Below, piece after piece: positions 16,703 to 24,924 of a DNA stretch of 64,000 bases (its first letter is position 1; each line of letters opens with the position of its first letter). The notes below the pieces were generated by a model. That model was not told where the DNA came from. It made no database searches and saw only the letters and a list, made by a program, of their open reading frames with translations. The translations under genes were made by a program, and so were the position numbers. The stretch comes from an uncultured Opitutaceae bacterium. Lineage in GTDB: Bacteria; Verrucomicrobiota; Verrucomicrobiia; Opitutales; Opitutaceae. The stretch is taken from the NCBI GenBank assembly GCA_937889545.1, contig CALAOT010000072.1:62001-126000 (forward strand), given 5' to 3'.

Positions 16703-17597
16703 GGCCGTCGTTGTCCGCCGCGAGAATCCGCCCCTCGCTCGGCGTCGACACCTCGGAAAACGCCCTCGTCATGGCGTGGAACACGGCGTCGGCCTTCGCC
16801 CGCTCGCAAACGCACAGAACGCTCGATCCGCTTCCGCTCAGCCATCCGGTCCACGCTCCCGCGGCGACGCCGGCCCCGATCGCCTCGCGCCCCCCCGGAA
16901 TCTGCGGCAGGCGGTAGGGCTCGTGGGTGAAGTCGCCCGCCGCGTGGCGCAGCCGCGCGTAGTCGCGCGACGCAAACGCCGCGACAAGGTAGGTGGCGCT
17001 GTTGATGCTCCTGACCGCGTCAAAATAGGGCAGCGAGGACGGCAGGGCGCCCCGCGACTCCTTGGTCACGAATTCGACGGGCGGCCAAGCGACGACGAAG
17101 GCTACGTCCCCGGGCACCTCGAAGCGCTGCGAATCCACGTAGGCTCCCGTCGCCGGGTCGGACCTCGACACGCAGAATCCGCCAAGGATGCCGGCGCCGG
17201 CGTTGTCGGGATGGCCCTCGATCGCGGCGACCAGGCCGACCAGGCGCCGGCGCCCGATCGATGTCTCGTGGAGCGCATCGAGGCCCGCCATGACGCCGGC
17301 GACGACCGTGACGCTCGACCCAAGCCCGCGCGCCGGCGGAACGTCGCCCTCAATCCTGTAGCGGAATCCCCTGCGCTGGCTCCCCGTGGCGAGGGCAAAG
17401 GCGGCGGCCGCCTCGGCCACCATCGCCTGCGCCCGCGCGTCGGTTGGCCGCTCGGGGAGGGGCTCGTTTCCGCCGGCCGGCGAAAGCGTCACCCGGTTGT
17501 AGAGGCTCAGGGCGAGGCCGAGCGTATCGAACCCGGCCCCGCAATTCGAGGTGCTCGCGGGCACCCGGACCGTGACCGATTCGGCGCCTGCCTTCAT
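16665..17597 (-). CDS. thrB: Homoserine kinase
   Basis: GHMP-family kinase that phosphorylates homoserine in threonine synthesis. The 310-residue protein has VRVPASTSNCGAGFDTLGLA at the N terminus, the ATP-binding motif PPARGLGSSVT near residue 85 and the C-terminal WLSGSGSSVLC. Its ATG 17597 overlaps the smpB stop codon (ATGA), implying translational coupling. Together with asd at 7.0-8.1 kb it contributes to the aspartate-family pathway, though the two genes are not linked. Confidence 0.93.
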   Translation of the reverse strand: MKAGAESVTVRVPASTSNCGAGFDTLGLALSLYNRVTLSPAGGNEPLPERPTDARAQAMVAEAAAAFALATGSQRRGFRYRIEGDVPPARGLGSSVTVVAGVMAGLDALHETSIGRRRLVGLVAAIEGHPDNAGAGILGGFCVSRSDPATGAYVDSQRFEVPGDVAFVVAWPPVEFVTKESRGALPSSLPYFDAVRSINSATYLVAAFASRDYARLRHAAGDFTHEPYRLPQIPGGREAIGAGVAAGAWTGWLSGSGSSVLCVCERAKADAVFHAMTRAFSEVSTPSEGRILAADNDGLKVEGRPTPGAG

Positions 17598-18070
17598 GCG
17601 CGGCGCGACCTCAGCGCCCGGTTCACCTCTCGCATCTGCACCTTCTTCTTCAGGTCCTCGCGCTTGTCGAAAAGCTTCTTTCCCGTGCAGAGGGCGACCT
17701 CCACCTTCACGAGGGCCCCCTTGAAATACATCCTCAGCGGAATCAGCGCCTTTCCGCCCGCGTCCATCGCGAGCGCGACCTTGCGGATGTCGCTGCGGTG
17801 AAGGAACAGCTTGCGGATCCGCTTGGAGTCGTGGTTCTGGGTGTTGCCGAAGGCGTACGGCTCGATGTGGGCCCCGTACATCCACACCTCGGCCTTTTCC
17901 ACACGGCAGAACCCGTCGCCGATCTGGGCCCTGCCCGTGCGGATCGACTTCACCTCCGTTCCGCGAAGCTGGATCCCGGCCTCGAACCGCTCTCCGACCT
18001 CATAATCACGGAAGACCTTGGCATTGCGTACCTCCGACAGGCGCGGGGGGTCGTTTTTTGGCGCAGCCAT
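17594..18070 (-). CDS. smpB: SsrA-binding protein SmpB
   Basis: Binds tmRNA and brings it to stalled ribosomes for trans-translation. The 158-residue protein has the family core: NAKVFRDYEVGERFEAGIQL, GTEVKSIRTGRAQIGDGF, HIEPYAFGNTQNHDSKRIRK, KALIPLRMYFKGALVKVEVA, GKKLFDKRE and a basic tail. It lies between rpoZ and thrB on the minus strand, with thrB overlapping its stop codon. The ssrA gene itself was not found in the window. Confidence 0.96.
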   Translation of the reverse strand: MAAPKNDPPRLSEVRNAKVFRDYEVGERFEAGIQLRGTEVKSIRTGRAQIGDGFCRVEKAEVWMYGAHIEPYAFGNTQNHDSKRIRKLFLHRSDIRKVALAMDAGGKALIPLRMYFKGALVKVEVALCTGKKLFDKREDLKKKVQMREVNRALRSRRA

Positions 18071-18136
18071 GGAAGACGTCGTTAGCGAGACCTGCAGACG
18101 ACCGCTCCCGGGGGGTGCTTTCGGCGCCGCCCGCGG

Positions 18137-18337
18137 TCAGTTGTCGCCGGCCTCGAAGCTGATCTTTTCCTCAATGATCTCGCGCAGCGCGATATCCTCG
18201 GGCGATAGCTTCTCCAGCGACTCGACCAGGGGCCGGTTGCCGCGCATGAGCTGCTTTACACGGCGCGAGACCACATTGATCAGGATGTTGGGGTCCAAGA
18301 TCTTGCCAAGCGCCTGTTTGATATAGTCGTCCCTCAT
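18137..18337 (-). CDS. rpoZ: RNA polymerase omega subunit (RpoZ/Rpb6-like)
   Basis: A 66-residue protein with the omega pattern: NILINVVSRRVKQLMRGNRP near residues 17-36, then an acidic LEKLSPEDIALREIIEEKI. Omega helps assembly and stability of RNA polymerase. It heads an apparent rpoZ-smpB-thrB operon, with smpB starting 66 bp downstream. The promoter should lie in the 142-bp region shared with the divergent small basic protein gene. Confidence 0.8.
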   Translation of the reverse strand: MRDDYIKQALGKILDPNILINVVSRRVKQLMRGNRPLVESLEKLSPEDIALREIIEEKISFEAGDN

Positions 18338-18445
18338 AACGGTGAGATTTCCAAAGCGTAACGGGCAAAGCTGACGAGGCGTCGGGGGGGGTCAAGGTCG
18401 AATTTCTCCTTGTGTTTGCGGGGTGCGAATGTAATTTCCTAAACC

Positions 18446-18460
18446 TTTTAGCGCCTAAAA
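18446..18460. promoter_or_regulatory. Perfect palindrome upstream of the small basic protein gene
   Basis: TTTTAG-cgc-CTAAAA lies 19 bases before the ATG at 18480, within the rpoZ/small-basic-protein divergent region. It could be an operator or form a short hairpin in the 5' leader of a highly expressed message. Only the symmetry is directly seen. Confidence 0.4.
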
Positions 18461-18479
18461 TCCGTCCACACTTTCCTCC

Positions 18480-18635
18480 ATGTCGCAACACAAGAGCCTT
18501 CAGGGATCCAGCGGTATCATCGTCAAGCGCAATGTGTTGAAGCGTTTTGAGCGCATTGACCTGCTGAGGAAGCGCGGCCAGTGGAAGCCGGGCGACCGCA
18601 TCCTGGGCCTCCGCAAGACCAGGCCCGACGTCTGA
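18480..18635 (+). CDS. Small basic protein of the Verrucomicrobia/Chlamydiae/Planctomycetes type
   Basis: A 51-residue, strongly basic protein starting MSQHKSLQGSSGIIVKRNVL and ending GLRKTRPDV. The pattern MSxHKSL...RNVLxRxERI...GLxKxR matches a short conserved protein family (TIGR04137, from memory) restricted to Verrucomicrobia, Chlamydiae and Planctomycetes and suspected of binding ribosomal RNA. That role is unproven. It is too short to stand out by length, but the match covers the entire protein. It is divergent from rpoZ and followed closely by a DedA gene. Confidence 0.85.
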   Translation: MSQHKSLQGSSGIIVKRNVLKRFERIDLLRKRGQWKPGDRILGLRKTRPDV

Positions 18636-18642
18636 GCGGCCC

Positions 18643-19269
18643 TTGCACGATCTGATTCAGCGCCTGCTCGCCTCCTACCAGCATTCGCTGCAGACGGGAG
18701 GCTATCCGTACATCGTGTTCCTGATGGCGCTCGAGAGCTCGGTTGTGCCGCTTCCGAGCGAGTTTGTCATCCCTCCCGCCGTCATCCTTGTGGTCGCCGG
18801 CCACAGCACGATGACCCTGCGGGGGATCGTCCTTGCGGCCGCCCTGGGTTCCTGGCTCGGATCGAGCACCCTGTACTGGATCGCGCGGATCGCGGGGCGG
18901 CCCCTTGTGATCAGGTACGGCGGCCTTGTGCTGATCCCGCCGGCCAAGGTTGAAAAGGCCGAGCGGTGGTCGCAACGCTTCGGCAGCTTTGGGATCTTCC
19001 TCTCGCGGATGCTTCCCGTCGTGCGGCACCTGATCGGCATCCCGGCCGGGATCGTGCGCATGAACTATTGGAAATTCTCGCTCTACACGATCCTGGGATC
19101 GCTCCTGTGGTGCGGGGTGCTGACCTACATCTCCTTTGTCGCAGGCAGGGACGAGAAGCTCATGCATGGCGAAATCCGCGAGGTGACTCTCTGGGCGGCC
19201 GGCGCCGCGACGTTCCTCGGGGCGGCATATTACTTCCTCGTCCACCGGCTCTCGCGGGAAGCAGCCTAG
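18643..19269 (+). CDS. DedA-family (SNARE-associated) membrane protein
   Basis: A 208-residue inner-membrane protein of the DedA/VTT family, some members of which flip undecaprenyl phosphate or phosphatidylethanolamine. It shows a re-entrant loop motif VFLMALESSVVPLPSEFVIP, a GSWLGSSTLYWIARIAGRPL helix, FLSRMLPVVRHLIGIPAGIV with the conserved Arg and Pro residues, and a C-terminal helix. The TTG 18643 start is 7 bp after the small basic protein stop, so the two are likely co-transcribed. Confidence 0.88.
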   Translation: MHDLIQRLLASYQHSLQTGGYPYIVFLMALESSVVPLPSEFVIPPAVILVVAGHSTMTLRGIVLAAALGSWLGSSTLYWIARIAGRPLVIRYGGLVLIPPAKVEKAERWSQRFGSFGIFLSRMLPVVRHLIGIPAGIVRMNYWKFSLYTILGSLLWCGVLTYISFVAGRDEKLMHGEIREVTLWAAGAATFLGAAYYFLVHRLSREAA

Positions 19270-19324
19270 CGCAGCCACCGGGCATGGCGTCGTCGCCTGC
19301 GGGGCCGGCCCCGGGGAGACGGCG

Positions 19325-20554
19325 TCATCGCAGGATCCACTGGCCCAGGGCCGCCATCAGCGCCACGACCGCCCACGGCGGGGTTCGCAGCCTTCCCAGC
19401 AGCACGATCGCCGCAACCGCCGCCACCGCGTCTCGCGCGTCCCTGACGCCTTCCGTGCACACCGGGCGGTAGAGGGCGGCGACCAGGATCCCGACGACCG
19501 CCGCATTGGCGCCCCGGAGGGCGGCCTGCGCCCAGTCCCGGATGCGGATCAGGTGCCAGAACGGGTAGGCTCCCCCGACGAGAAGCCAGCCCGGAAGGAA
19601 GATGGCGAACAGCGCCAGGACTCCCCCCTTCCACGCGTCGGGCCCCGAGTGGATCACCGTCCCGAGGAAGCCTGCAAACGTGAACAGGGGCCCCGGTATG
19701 GCCTGGGCGGCGCCGTAGCCGGCGAGGAACTTGTCGATGCTGATCCATCCGGGTGCCACGACTTCGGACCGGAGCAGGGGAAGGACGACGTGGCCGCCCC
19801 CGAAGACTAGCGATCCGGCCCGGTAGAAGCCATCGAAGACGGCCACGGTCCTGTCGCCCGTGACCCTCGCGAGGACGGGCAGGGCCGCCAGCAGGAGGCC
19901 GAAGAGCAAGAGGGACGCCGCGGCCCAGGCGTGACCCCGGGTCAGTCCGCCCGGGGACGCGTTCCCGGGCGCCGCGGCTCCGCGCAGGCCCCGCCACCCG
20001 ATCGCGGCGCATGCGGCGATGGCGCCGACCTGGCTCAGGGTGCCCGGAAGGAAAAGGACCGTGGCTGCCGCGGCGATGGCGAGGATCCGGCGCGGCCAGT
20101 CCGGGCAGAGCACGAGGCCCATCCCCCACACGGCCCTGGCGACAACCGCGACCGCGGCGAGCTTGAGCCCGTGGAGCCAGCCGGCCTGCCCGATGTCGCC
20201 GATCGACGCGACGCCATACCCGAAGAGGATCATCGCGACGGCGGACGGCAGCATGAAGCAGAGCGATCCCAGGAGCGCCCCCGCGAGGCCCGCCCGCCGC
20301 ATTCCGAGCGCGAACACCACCTGGCTGCTCGCCGGCCCGGGCAGGAACTGGCACAGGGCGACCAGGTCGGCGTAGGCCGGGTCGCCGATCCACCGGCGCC
20401 TTTCGACGAATTCCCTGCGGAAGTATCCCAGGTGCGCGACCGGCCCGCCGAAGGAGATCAGGCCGAGCCTGAGGAACGCGCCGCCCACCTCGGCCAGCCT
20501 GGAAAGAGGGGAGCCGGGCCCATCCCGATCCGCGGGGCAGGAGTTGTCGTTCAA
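19325..20554 (-). CDS. chrA: Chromate transporter ChrA, long two-domain form
   Basis: A 409-residue CHR-family transporter. It has two homologous halves: LRLGLISFGGPVAHLGYFRR with FLPGPASSQVVFALG in the first, and RAGSLVFGGGHVVLPLLRSE with AAQAIPGPLFTFAGFLG in the second. About ten to twelve hydrophobic helices are visible. ChrA exports chromate with proton coupling and gives resistance, although some homologues move sulfate or other anions. It converges with the DedA gene; the SRPBCC gene ends 33 bp upstream of its start on the same strand. Confidence 0.92.
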   Translation of the reverse strand: MNDNSCPADRDGPGSPLSRLAEVGGAFLRLGLISFGGPVAHLGYFRREFVERRRWIGDPAYADLVALCQFLPGPASSQVVFALGMRRAGLAGALLGSLCFMLPSAVAMILFGYGVASIGDIGQAGWLHGLKLAAVAVVARAVWGMGLVLCPDWPRRILAIAAAATVLFLPGTLSQVGAIAACAAIGWRGLRGAAAPGNASPGGLTRGHAWAAASLLLFGLLLAALPVLARVTGDRTVAVFDGFYRAGSLVFGGGHVVLPLLRSEVVAPGWISIDKFLAGYGAAQAIPGPLFTFAGFLGTVIHSGPDAWKGGVLALFAIFLPGWLLVGGAYPFWHLIRIRDWAQAALRGANAAVVGILVAALYRPVCTEGVRDARDAVAAVAAIVLLGRLRTPPWAVVALMAALGQWILR

Positions 20555-20587
20555 GTTCCGGGCGTCTTGCTGGGGTTCCGGACGGCC

Positions 20588-20980
20588 CTATTTCTCCAGG
20601 TACGCCTTGAGCGGCCTCCAGTAGTGCGTCCGCCAGCCCTCGTTGATGTCCTTGAATCTGGAGGCGGGCACGCCGACGTGCGTGAAGGACACCCTGGTCC
20701 TGCCCCCCGCCTTCCTCGACAGCGCAAATGAGACGATTGAATGGATCCCGGCGGGCCAGCCCTTCGCCCGCCATGCCTGGACGATCCGCTTTGAGGGGAC
20801 GAGCTCCAGGTTGATCCCCGAGATATAGCCCCCGTAACAGGTGAAGGCCCCGCCGGCCTTTCGGGAGATGCTCGCGGGCGCCCCGGTGAACTTCGCGTGT
20901 TTCTTCTCGTTGATGAGCGCGCCAAAGACCTGCTTCGGAGCCGCGCCGATGGTCACATTATGCCGGATGGTTTTCGTCAT
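20588..20980 (-). CDS. SRPBCC/AHSA1-type START-like domain protein
   Basis: A 130-residue protein of the Bet v1/START-like fold: MTKTIRHNVTIGAAPKQVFG, the helix ALINEKKHAKFTG, GGAFTCYGGYISG, IVQAWRAKGWP and RVSFTHVGVPASRF followed by the long C-terminal helix GWRTHYWRPLKAYLEK. Members bind hydrophobic ligands or assist Hsp90-like chaperones, and no specific role can be assigned. ATG 20980 is the natural start. It lies between chrA and the DUF983 gene, all on the minus strand. Confidence 0.85.
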   Translation of the reverse strand: MTKTIRHNVTIGAAPKQVFGALINEKKHAKFTGAPASISRKAGGAFTCYGGYISGINLELVPSKRIVQAWRAKGWPAGIHSIVSFALSRKAGGRTRVSFTHVGVPASRFKDINEGWRTHYWRPLKAYLEK

Positions 20981-21012
20981 GGGAGTGCACTTTCCTGGAT
21001 CGTTGGCCCGGG

Positions 21013-21411
21013 TCACCCGTCGTCCCCCGGGCGCCCCTCGAGGTTGCCGGGAAGATTGTCCGGGAGGAAAAAATAGTAGAGCGCCAGCCACCAGCCCCAC
21101 GAGAGGCGGTACATGAGCAGCGGCACCGCCAGCCCGGCCACAAGGGCCATCGACAGCGCGGCGGCGGCGCTCAGCCTGCCAAATGCGTACAGCAGGAGGA
21201 TCGGAACGACGATGCCAAAGGCGGTCACCGCGTAGTTGATGACAAACGGACCGAGGAACTCCCCGTCCCCCCTTTCAAACCTGAGTCCGCAGCCACGGCA
21301 ATTCTTGTTGACCCTGAACGGCCTGCCTCGCTCGAAAAGCGTCCGCTGCCCGCAGTTGGGGCAGCGACACGTGATCCCGTTGGCGAGGATCTGGGCGCGG
21401 GTTACCTTCAT
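21013..21411 (-). CDS. DUF983 zinc-ribbon membrane protein
   Basis: A 132-residue protein with an N-terminal zinc ribbon (CRCPNCGQ and CRGCGLRF, Cys at about 15, 17, 20, 38 and 41) followed by two or three membrane helices, including FVINYAVTAFGIVVPILLLY and a Trp-rich segment LSWGWWLALYYFFLP. This arrangement is the DUF983 family, sometimes found near cytochrome oxidase genes but of unknown role. ATG 21411 precedes the zinc ribbon. The next gene upstream is divergent. Confidence 0.85.
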   Translation of the reverse strand: MKVTRAQILANGITCRCPNCGQRTLFERGRPFRVNKNCRGCGLRFERGDGEFLGPFVINYAVTAFGIVVPILLLYAFGRLSAAAALSMALVAGLAVPLLMYRLSWGWWLALYYFFLPDNLPGNLEGRPGDDG

Positions 21412-21626
21412 CGGCCGTAACCTAGGTGGTCGCGCCGAGACCACAATACCTTGTGTCCGAAACATCCCCCGCGGGCGAATCGCCGCACTCCCGCGGGTTC
21501 GGCGGGCGGGTGCGCCCGGGCCCCGCGCCGGCGGAATCGGGAGTTGCCGCACCGCCAATGGTAATTGCATAAGGGACCGGCGCCGAGGCCCGCACCTGCG
21601 TCCGATTCCCCGCAACCAGACCGCAC

Positions 21627-23081
21627 ATGAAACTGTCCCCCGGCGTACTCCTCACCTGCCTCCTGTCGGCCGGAGCCGGATGCCGCGCCACAGAGGGGTC
21701 CACGCAGGCCGGCCCCCCCGCGACCGAACCCCGCGACTGGACGTGGGTGCAGGGAGCGGTGTTCGTGCCCACCAACTGCGTGAACGAGGCGCAGCAATGG
21801 GACGAATATGATCCGGCGGTCAACGACCGCGAGCTGCGCTACGCCTCCGCGTACGGCATCAACATGGTGCGGGTCTACCTGCACTATTACGTCTACCTGA
21901 AGAAGAGGGACTCGCTGCTCGCGAGCATCGAGGACTTCCTCGGCCGGGCCGACAAGTACGGGATCAAGACCGAGTTCGTGTTCTTCGACGACTGCTGGAA
22001 CGAGCCTCCGGCGGAGCTCCTGTCCCCGGACTACCGTTACCCGGCCCCCATCCGCGGCGTTCACAACAGCCGATGGCTGGTCTGCCCCGGCGACGAGGTG
22101 CTGAACCGCTACGAGCAGCACCGCCCGAGGCTGAAGGCCTATGTCCAGGACATCGTCGTCGCGCACAGGGCGGATCCGCGCGTCGCCTTCTGGGAGATCT
22201 ACAACGAGCCCAAGAAGGCCGACCCGACGGTCCGGCTGGAGAGGGACGCCTTCGCCTGGATAAAGGAGACGGGCACCCGGATCCCGGTCACGGCGACCGG
22301 CCGGGAGTTCTCGGGTGGCCCGTTCTCGGACTTTCCGTCGTGGCACGAGTACGGCGACTACGTCGTCTACGGGGGCAGCACCACCCTCTGCACGGAGTGC
22401 ATGAACCGGAAGAGCCAGACCGTGGCCGGCGTTGTCGAGCACTTCAAGGGCAGGGTCGGCTACATCATGTGGGAATTCGGAATCGGCCGGGACAACTGCC
22501 GGTTCTCGTGGGACGAGAAGCGCGGGCACCCGCGCCAGGACGAGACGCCGACGCCTTTCCACGGCATCGTCTATCCCGACGGGCACCCCTGGGCGGTCGC
22601 GGACGCCCGCGCCCTCCTGGGCCGCGAGGGATTCGCCCGGGCCCGGTTCTTCACCGTCACCTACTACATCGACGGCTCCTTCTGCCGGCCGGCCAAGACC
22701 TCCGTGACGCCATCGATCGACTTCGACCTCGGCGAGGAGGACGGGACCGGTTCGCCCGACGCCTCCGCGGGCGTCCCGAAGGACCACTTCTCGATCCGCT
22801 ACCAGGGCGCCGTGCTGGCTCCCGCAAGCGGCTCCTACACGTTTTCGGCCGACAGCGACGGCCTGGTCGAGGTCATTGTGGACGGCAGGCCGGTGGTCGG
22901 CAGGCAGGAGCCTGGACGCCGCGTCTCGAGCGGGGCGATCGACCTGGAAGCCGGGCGGACCTATCCGGTAACCGTCCGGTATGCGCATGCGGCGGGAGGC
23001 GCCAGCCTGCACCTGTCATGGTCGGGGCCGGCATTCGCAAACCGGATCCTGGAGGCCGCCTCGCACGCCGGCGACCTCTGA
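21627..23081 (+). CDS. Secreted cellulase-like (TIM-barrel) glycoside hydrolase with C-terminal PA14 domain
   Basis: A 484-residue exported protein with a lipobox-like Cys at residue 19 (SAGAGC). Residues about 40-330 form a clan-A barrel of the GH5/GH2-catalytic type: FWEIYNEP with the acid/base Glu near 194 and YIMWEFGIG with the nucleophile Glu near 283. Residues 340-484 are a PA14 domain (FSIRYQGAVLAP, YTFSADSDGLVEVIVDGR, GASLHLSWSGP), a carbohydrate-binding module. The likely substrate is a beta-linked plant or algal glycan, not determinable from sequence. Confidence 0.85.
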   Translation: MKLSPGVLLTCLLSAGAGCRATEGSTQAGPPATEPRDWTWVQGAVFVPTNCVNEAQQWDEYDPAVNDRELRYASAYGINMVRVYLHYYVYLKKRDSLLASIEDFLGRADKYGIKTEFVFFDDCWNEPPAELLSPDYRYPAPIRGVHNSRWLVCPGDEVLNRYEQHRPRLKAYVQDIVVAHRADPRVAFWEIYNEPKKADPTVRLERDAFAWIKETGTRIPVTATGREFSGGPFSDFPSWHEYGDYVVYGGSTTLCTECMNRKSQTVAGVVEHFKGRVGYIMWEFGIGRDNCRFSWDEKRGHPRQDETPTPFHGIVYPDGHPWAVADARALLGREGFARARFFTVTYYIDGSFCRPAKTSVTPSIDFDLGEEDGTGSPDASAGVPKDHFSIRYQGAVLAPASGSYTFSADSDGLVEVIVDGRPVVGRQEPGRRVSSGAIDLEAGRTYPVTVRYAHAAGGASLHLSWSGPAFANRILEAASHAGDL

Positions 23082-23138
23082 CGGCCGTCTCCGTGATTTG
23101 GGATTGCGCAGGAAGGCGGCTTTGCCACCGTCGGCCCC

Positions 23139-23208
23139 GGCAATGGAATCTGCCGTCCCGGCCGCCGGGTAAAAAGCCCGGATTTCCGGGCCGATGACTC
23201 CTACTGCG
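23139..23208 (+). promoter_or_regulatory. Fluoride riboswitch (crcB motif)
   Basis: The 5' element GGCAATGGAAT and CTGCCGTC, a GC-rich pseudoknot/stem (CCCGG...CCGGG) and the nearly invariant 3' element CCGATGACTCCTAC match the crcB RNA motif in order and spacing. It lies 22 bases in front of the crcB start. By family knowledge it senses fluoride and turns on expression. No T-rich terminator follows, so translational control is more likely. Confidence 0.9.
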
Positions 23209-23229
23209 AAGCAACGCGCTGGAACCACC

Positions 23230-23628
23230 ATGAGCCTTTATTTTTGGATAGCGATCGGGAGCGCCCTGGGCGGAACCGCGCGGTTTGCGCTTTCCGGCCT
23301 GGTGGCGCGCTCCATCGGCGAGACGTTTCCGTGGGGAACGCTCGTCATCAACGTCACCGGATCGTTCGCCATCGGTTTCTTCAACACCCTGACGGGGCCG
23401 GATGGCCGCTGGTTCGTGAGCTCGCAGGGCCGCATGTTCTTCATGACCGGCATCTGCGGCGGTTACACCACGTTCTCCTCGTTCAGCCTCCAGACCCTCA
23501 ATCTTGCCCGCGAGGGCGAGTGGCTGCATGTCGGCGGCAATGTCGCCGGTTCCGTCGGGTTGTGCCTCCTGGCCGTCTGGCTCGGGCACCTGGCGGCGGC
23601 GTCCATCAACTCGTTGAAAGGCTCCTGA
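23230..23628 (+). CDS. crcB: Fluoride channel CrcB/Fluc
   Basis: A 132-residue, four-helix membrane protein that forms a dual-topology dimer to let fluoride leave the cell. Visible motifs are GSALGGTARFALSG, GTLVINVTGSFAIGFF (conserved Asn), and GICGGYTTFSSFSLQ, the fluoride-lining Phe box with a central Na+ site. An earlier in-frame ATG at 23194 is part of the riboswitch's conserved 3' element, so the start is ATG 23230. The DUF190 gene follows after 2 bp. Confidence 0.96.
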   Translation: MSLYFWIAIGSALGGTARFALSGLVARSIGETFPWGTLVINVTGSFAIGFFNTLTGPDGRWFVSSQGRMFFMTGICGGYTTFSSFSLQTLNLAREGEWLHVGGNVAGSVGLCLLAVWLGHLAAASINSLKGS

Positions 23629-23630
23629 GC

Positions 23631-23984
23631 ATGGAAATCCCCCAAGAATCCCTCCTCCTGCGCATCTTCGTCGGCGAATCCGACCACTGGCAGCACCGGC
23701 CCCTTTATGAGGCCATCGTGCTCAAGGCGCGCGAACTGCACCTCGCCGGGGCCACCGTGCTGCGCGGCTCGATGGGCTACGGGAAGGCGAGCCGGCTGCA
23801 CACGGCGAAGATCCTGCGGCTGTCCGCCGACCTGCCCCTCGTCATCGAGATCGTCGACAGCGAGGAAAGGATAAACGCCTTCCTGCCCGTGCTGGACAAG
23901 ATGATGGGCGGCGGCCTCGTCACGATCGAAAAGGCGCGGGTGCTCCACTACCGCGCCGGCGCCTCGCCCTCCGGCGCCCAGTGA
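23631..23984 (+). CDS. DUF190 family protein, fluoride-operon partner
   Basis: A 117-residue soluble protein of the DUF190 family (PII-like fold): LLLRIFVGESDHWQHRPLYE, GATVLRGSMGYGKASRLHT and LPLVIEIVDSEERINAFLP. DUF190 genes are commonly next to crcB and are thought to support fluoride handling, perhaps by binding a regulatory ligand, but no reaction is known. The ATG lies two bases after the crcB stop, so both genes are under the riboswitch. Confidence 0.92.
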   Translation: MEIPQESLLLRIFVGESDHWQHRPLYEAIVLKARELHLAGATVLRGSMGYGKASRLHTAKILRLSADLPLVIEIVDSEERINAFLPVLDKMMGGGLVTIEKARVLHYRAGASPSGAQ

Positions 23985-24015
23985 CCGGCCCATGGCCCCG
24001 CTCCGCGGGCGCGGA

Positions 24016-24924
24016 TCAGCGCGCCCAGTCGACCTGCGCCCTGACAAAGCGCCCCCAGCTCCAGCCCGCCGCCTCGGCCGCGGCGCGGATGCCCCCGCTC
24101 CGGCCCAGCGCGGGATTCGGATTCACGTCCAGGACATGCGGGACGCCGGACCCGTCCAGCCTCGCGTCCACCCGCAGATAGCCGCGGGCGCCGACGGCCG
24201 ACCACACGCGGCCCGCCGCCTCCACGAGCGCGCCGCGCAGCCCCGCGTCGATCTCCGTTTCGTACGATACGGGGGAGTCACGGTAGTCGCTGCTCTCCGG
24301 CAGCCACTTGGCCTCGTACGTGACCAGCTCCAACCCGTTGGCGAAGACCGTCTCGCCTATTGAGAAATGCTCCGCCCGGCCCCTCCCCCACGCCGACACC
24401 GCGAATTCGCGGCCGGGGATGAACGCTTCCACCAGGGCGCGCGCGGGCATGCGGGCCACGGCCAGCCGCACCTCCTCAAGGTCGCGGCAGATCGATTCCC
24501 GGCCGATCCAGGCCGATCCGTCCTCCTCGGCGGGCTTCACCACGCAGGGAAAGGTTCCGCTCGCCGGAACCGGGATTCCCTCGGACGCGAGCACCGAGTT
24601 GGCCCGGTCCTTCACCCGGCACAGGGCCAGGGCGCGGCTGGGCGCCCCCGTGAAGCGCACGCCGAGCGACTCCCACAGGGCGGCGGCGTGCGCCTCGAGT
24701 TCCGGCCGGCCCAGCGGCGCCTCGCACAGGTTGAAGACGACGTCGGGCCGGTGCTCCCGCAACAGGCCCTCGAACTCCTCGTCGCGGCCCTCGATCCCGC
24801 GGATGATGGCGCCCGGCAGGACGGAGCCGACCGCCGCGGCCGCCTCATGCAGGTCGAACTCGCCCGGGATCCGCGTCGCCGCGCCCTCCGACGGCGGCAG
24901 CGTGTGGGCCACAAGCACCTTCAT
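24016..24924 (-). CDS. ATP-grasp ligase, D-Ala-D-Ala ligase-like (second of tandem pair)
   Basis: A 302-residue ATP-grasp enzyme. The N-terminal lobe is short (KVLVAHTLPPSEG), the region PDVVFNLCEAPLGRPELEAH resembles the D-Ala ligase substrate loop, and CVVKPAEEDGSAWIG is the ATP lysine strand. A C-terminal VDARLDGSGVPHVLDVNPNP holds the metal-binding Glu/Asp-Asn. The ligation of two amino acids or peptide-like carboxylates is likely, but the usual Ddl residues in the second domain are not intact enough for a D-Ala assignment. It overlaps the previous gene by 4 bp (ATGA), so both are coupled. Confidence 0.8.
   Translation of the reverse strand: MKVLVAHTLPPSEGAATRIPGEFDLHEAAAAVGSVLPGAIIRGIEGRDEEFEGLLREHRPDVVFNLCEAPLGRPELEAHAAALWESLGVRFTGAPSRALALCRVKDRANSVLASEGIPVPASGTFPCVVKPAEEDGSAWIGRESICRDLEEVRLAVARMPARALVEAFIPGREFAVSAWGRGRAEHFSIGETVFANGLELVTYEAKWLPESSDYRDSPVSYETEIDAGLRGALVEAAGRVWSAVGARGYLRVDARLDGSGVPHVLDVNPNPALGRSGGIRAAAEAAGWSWGRFVRAQVDWAR

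Noticed and set aside
19266-20774. Open frame of about 500 codons overlapping chrA
   Set aside because: Low-complexity Arg/Gly/Pro content and no motifs; chrA in another frame of the same strand is complete.
23194-23229. ATG 23194 as crcB start
   Set aside because: This ATG is part of the conserved GATGACTCCTAC element of the fluoride riboswitch, and ATG 23230 gives the normal protein length.
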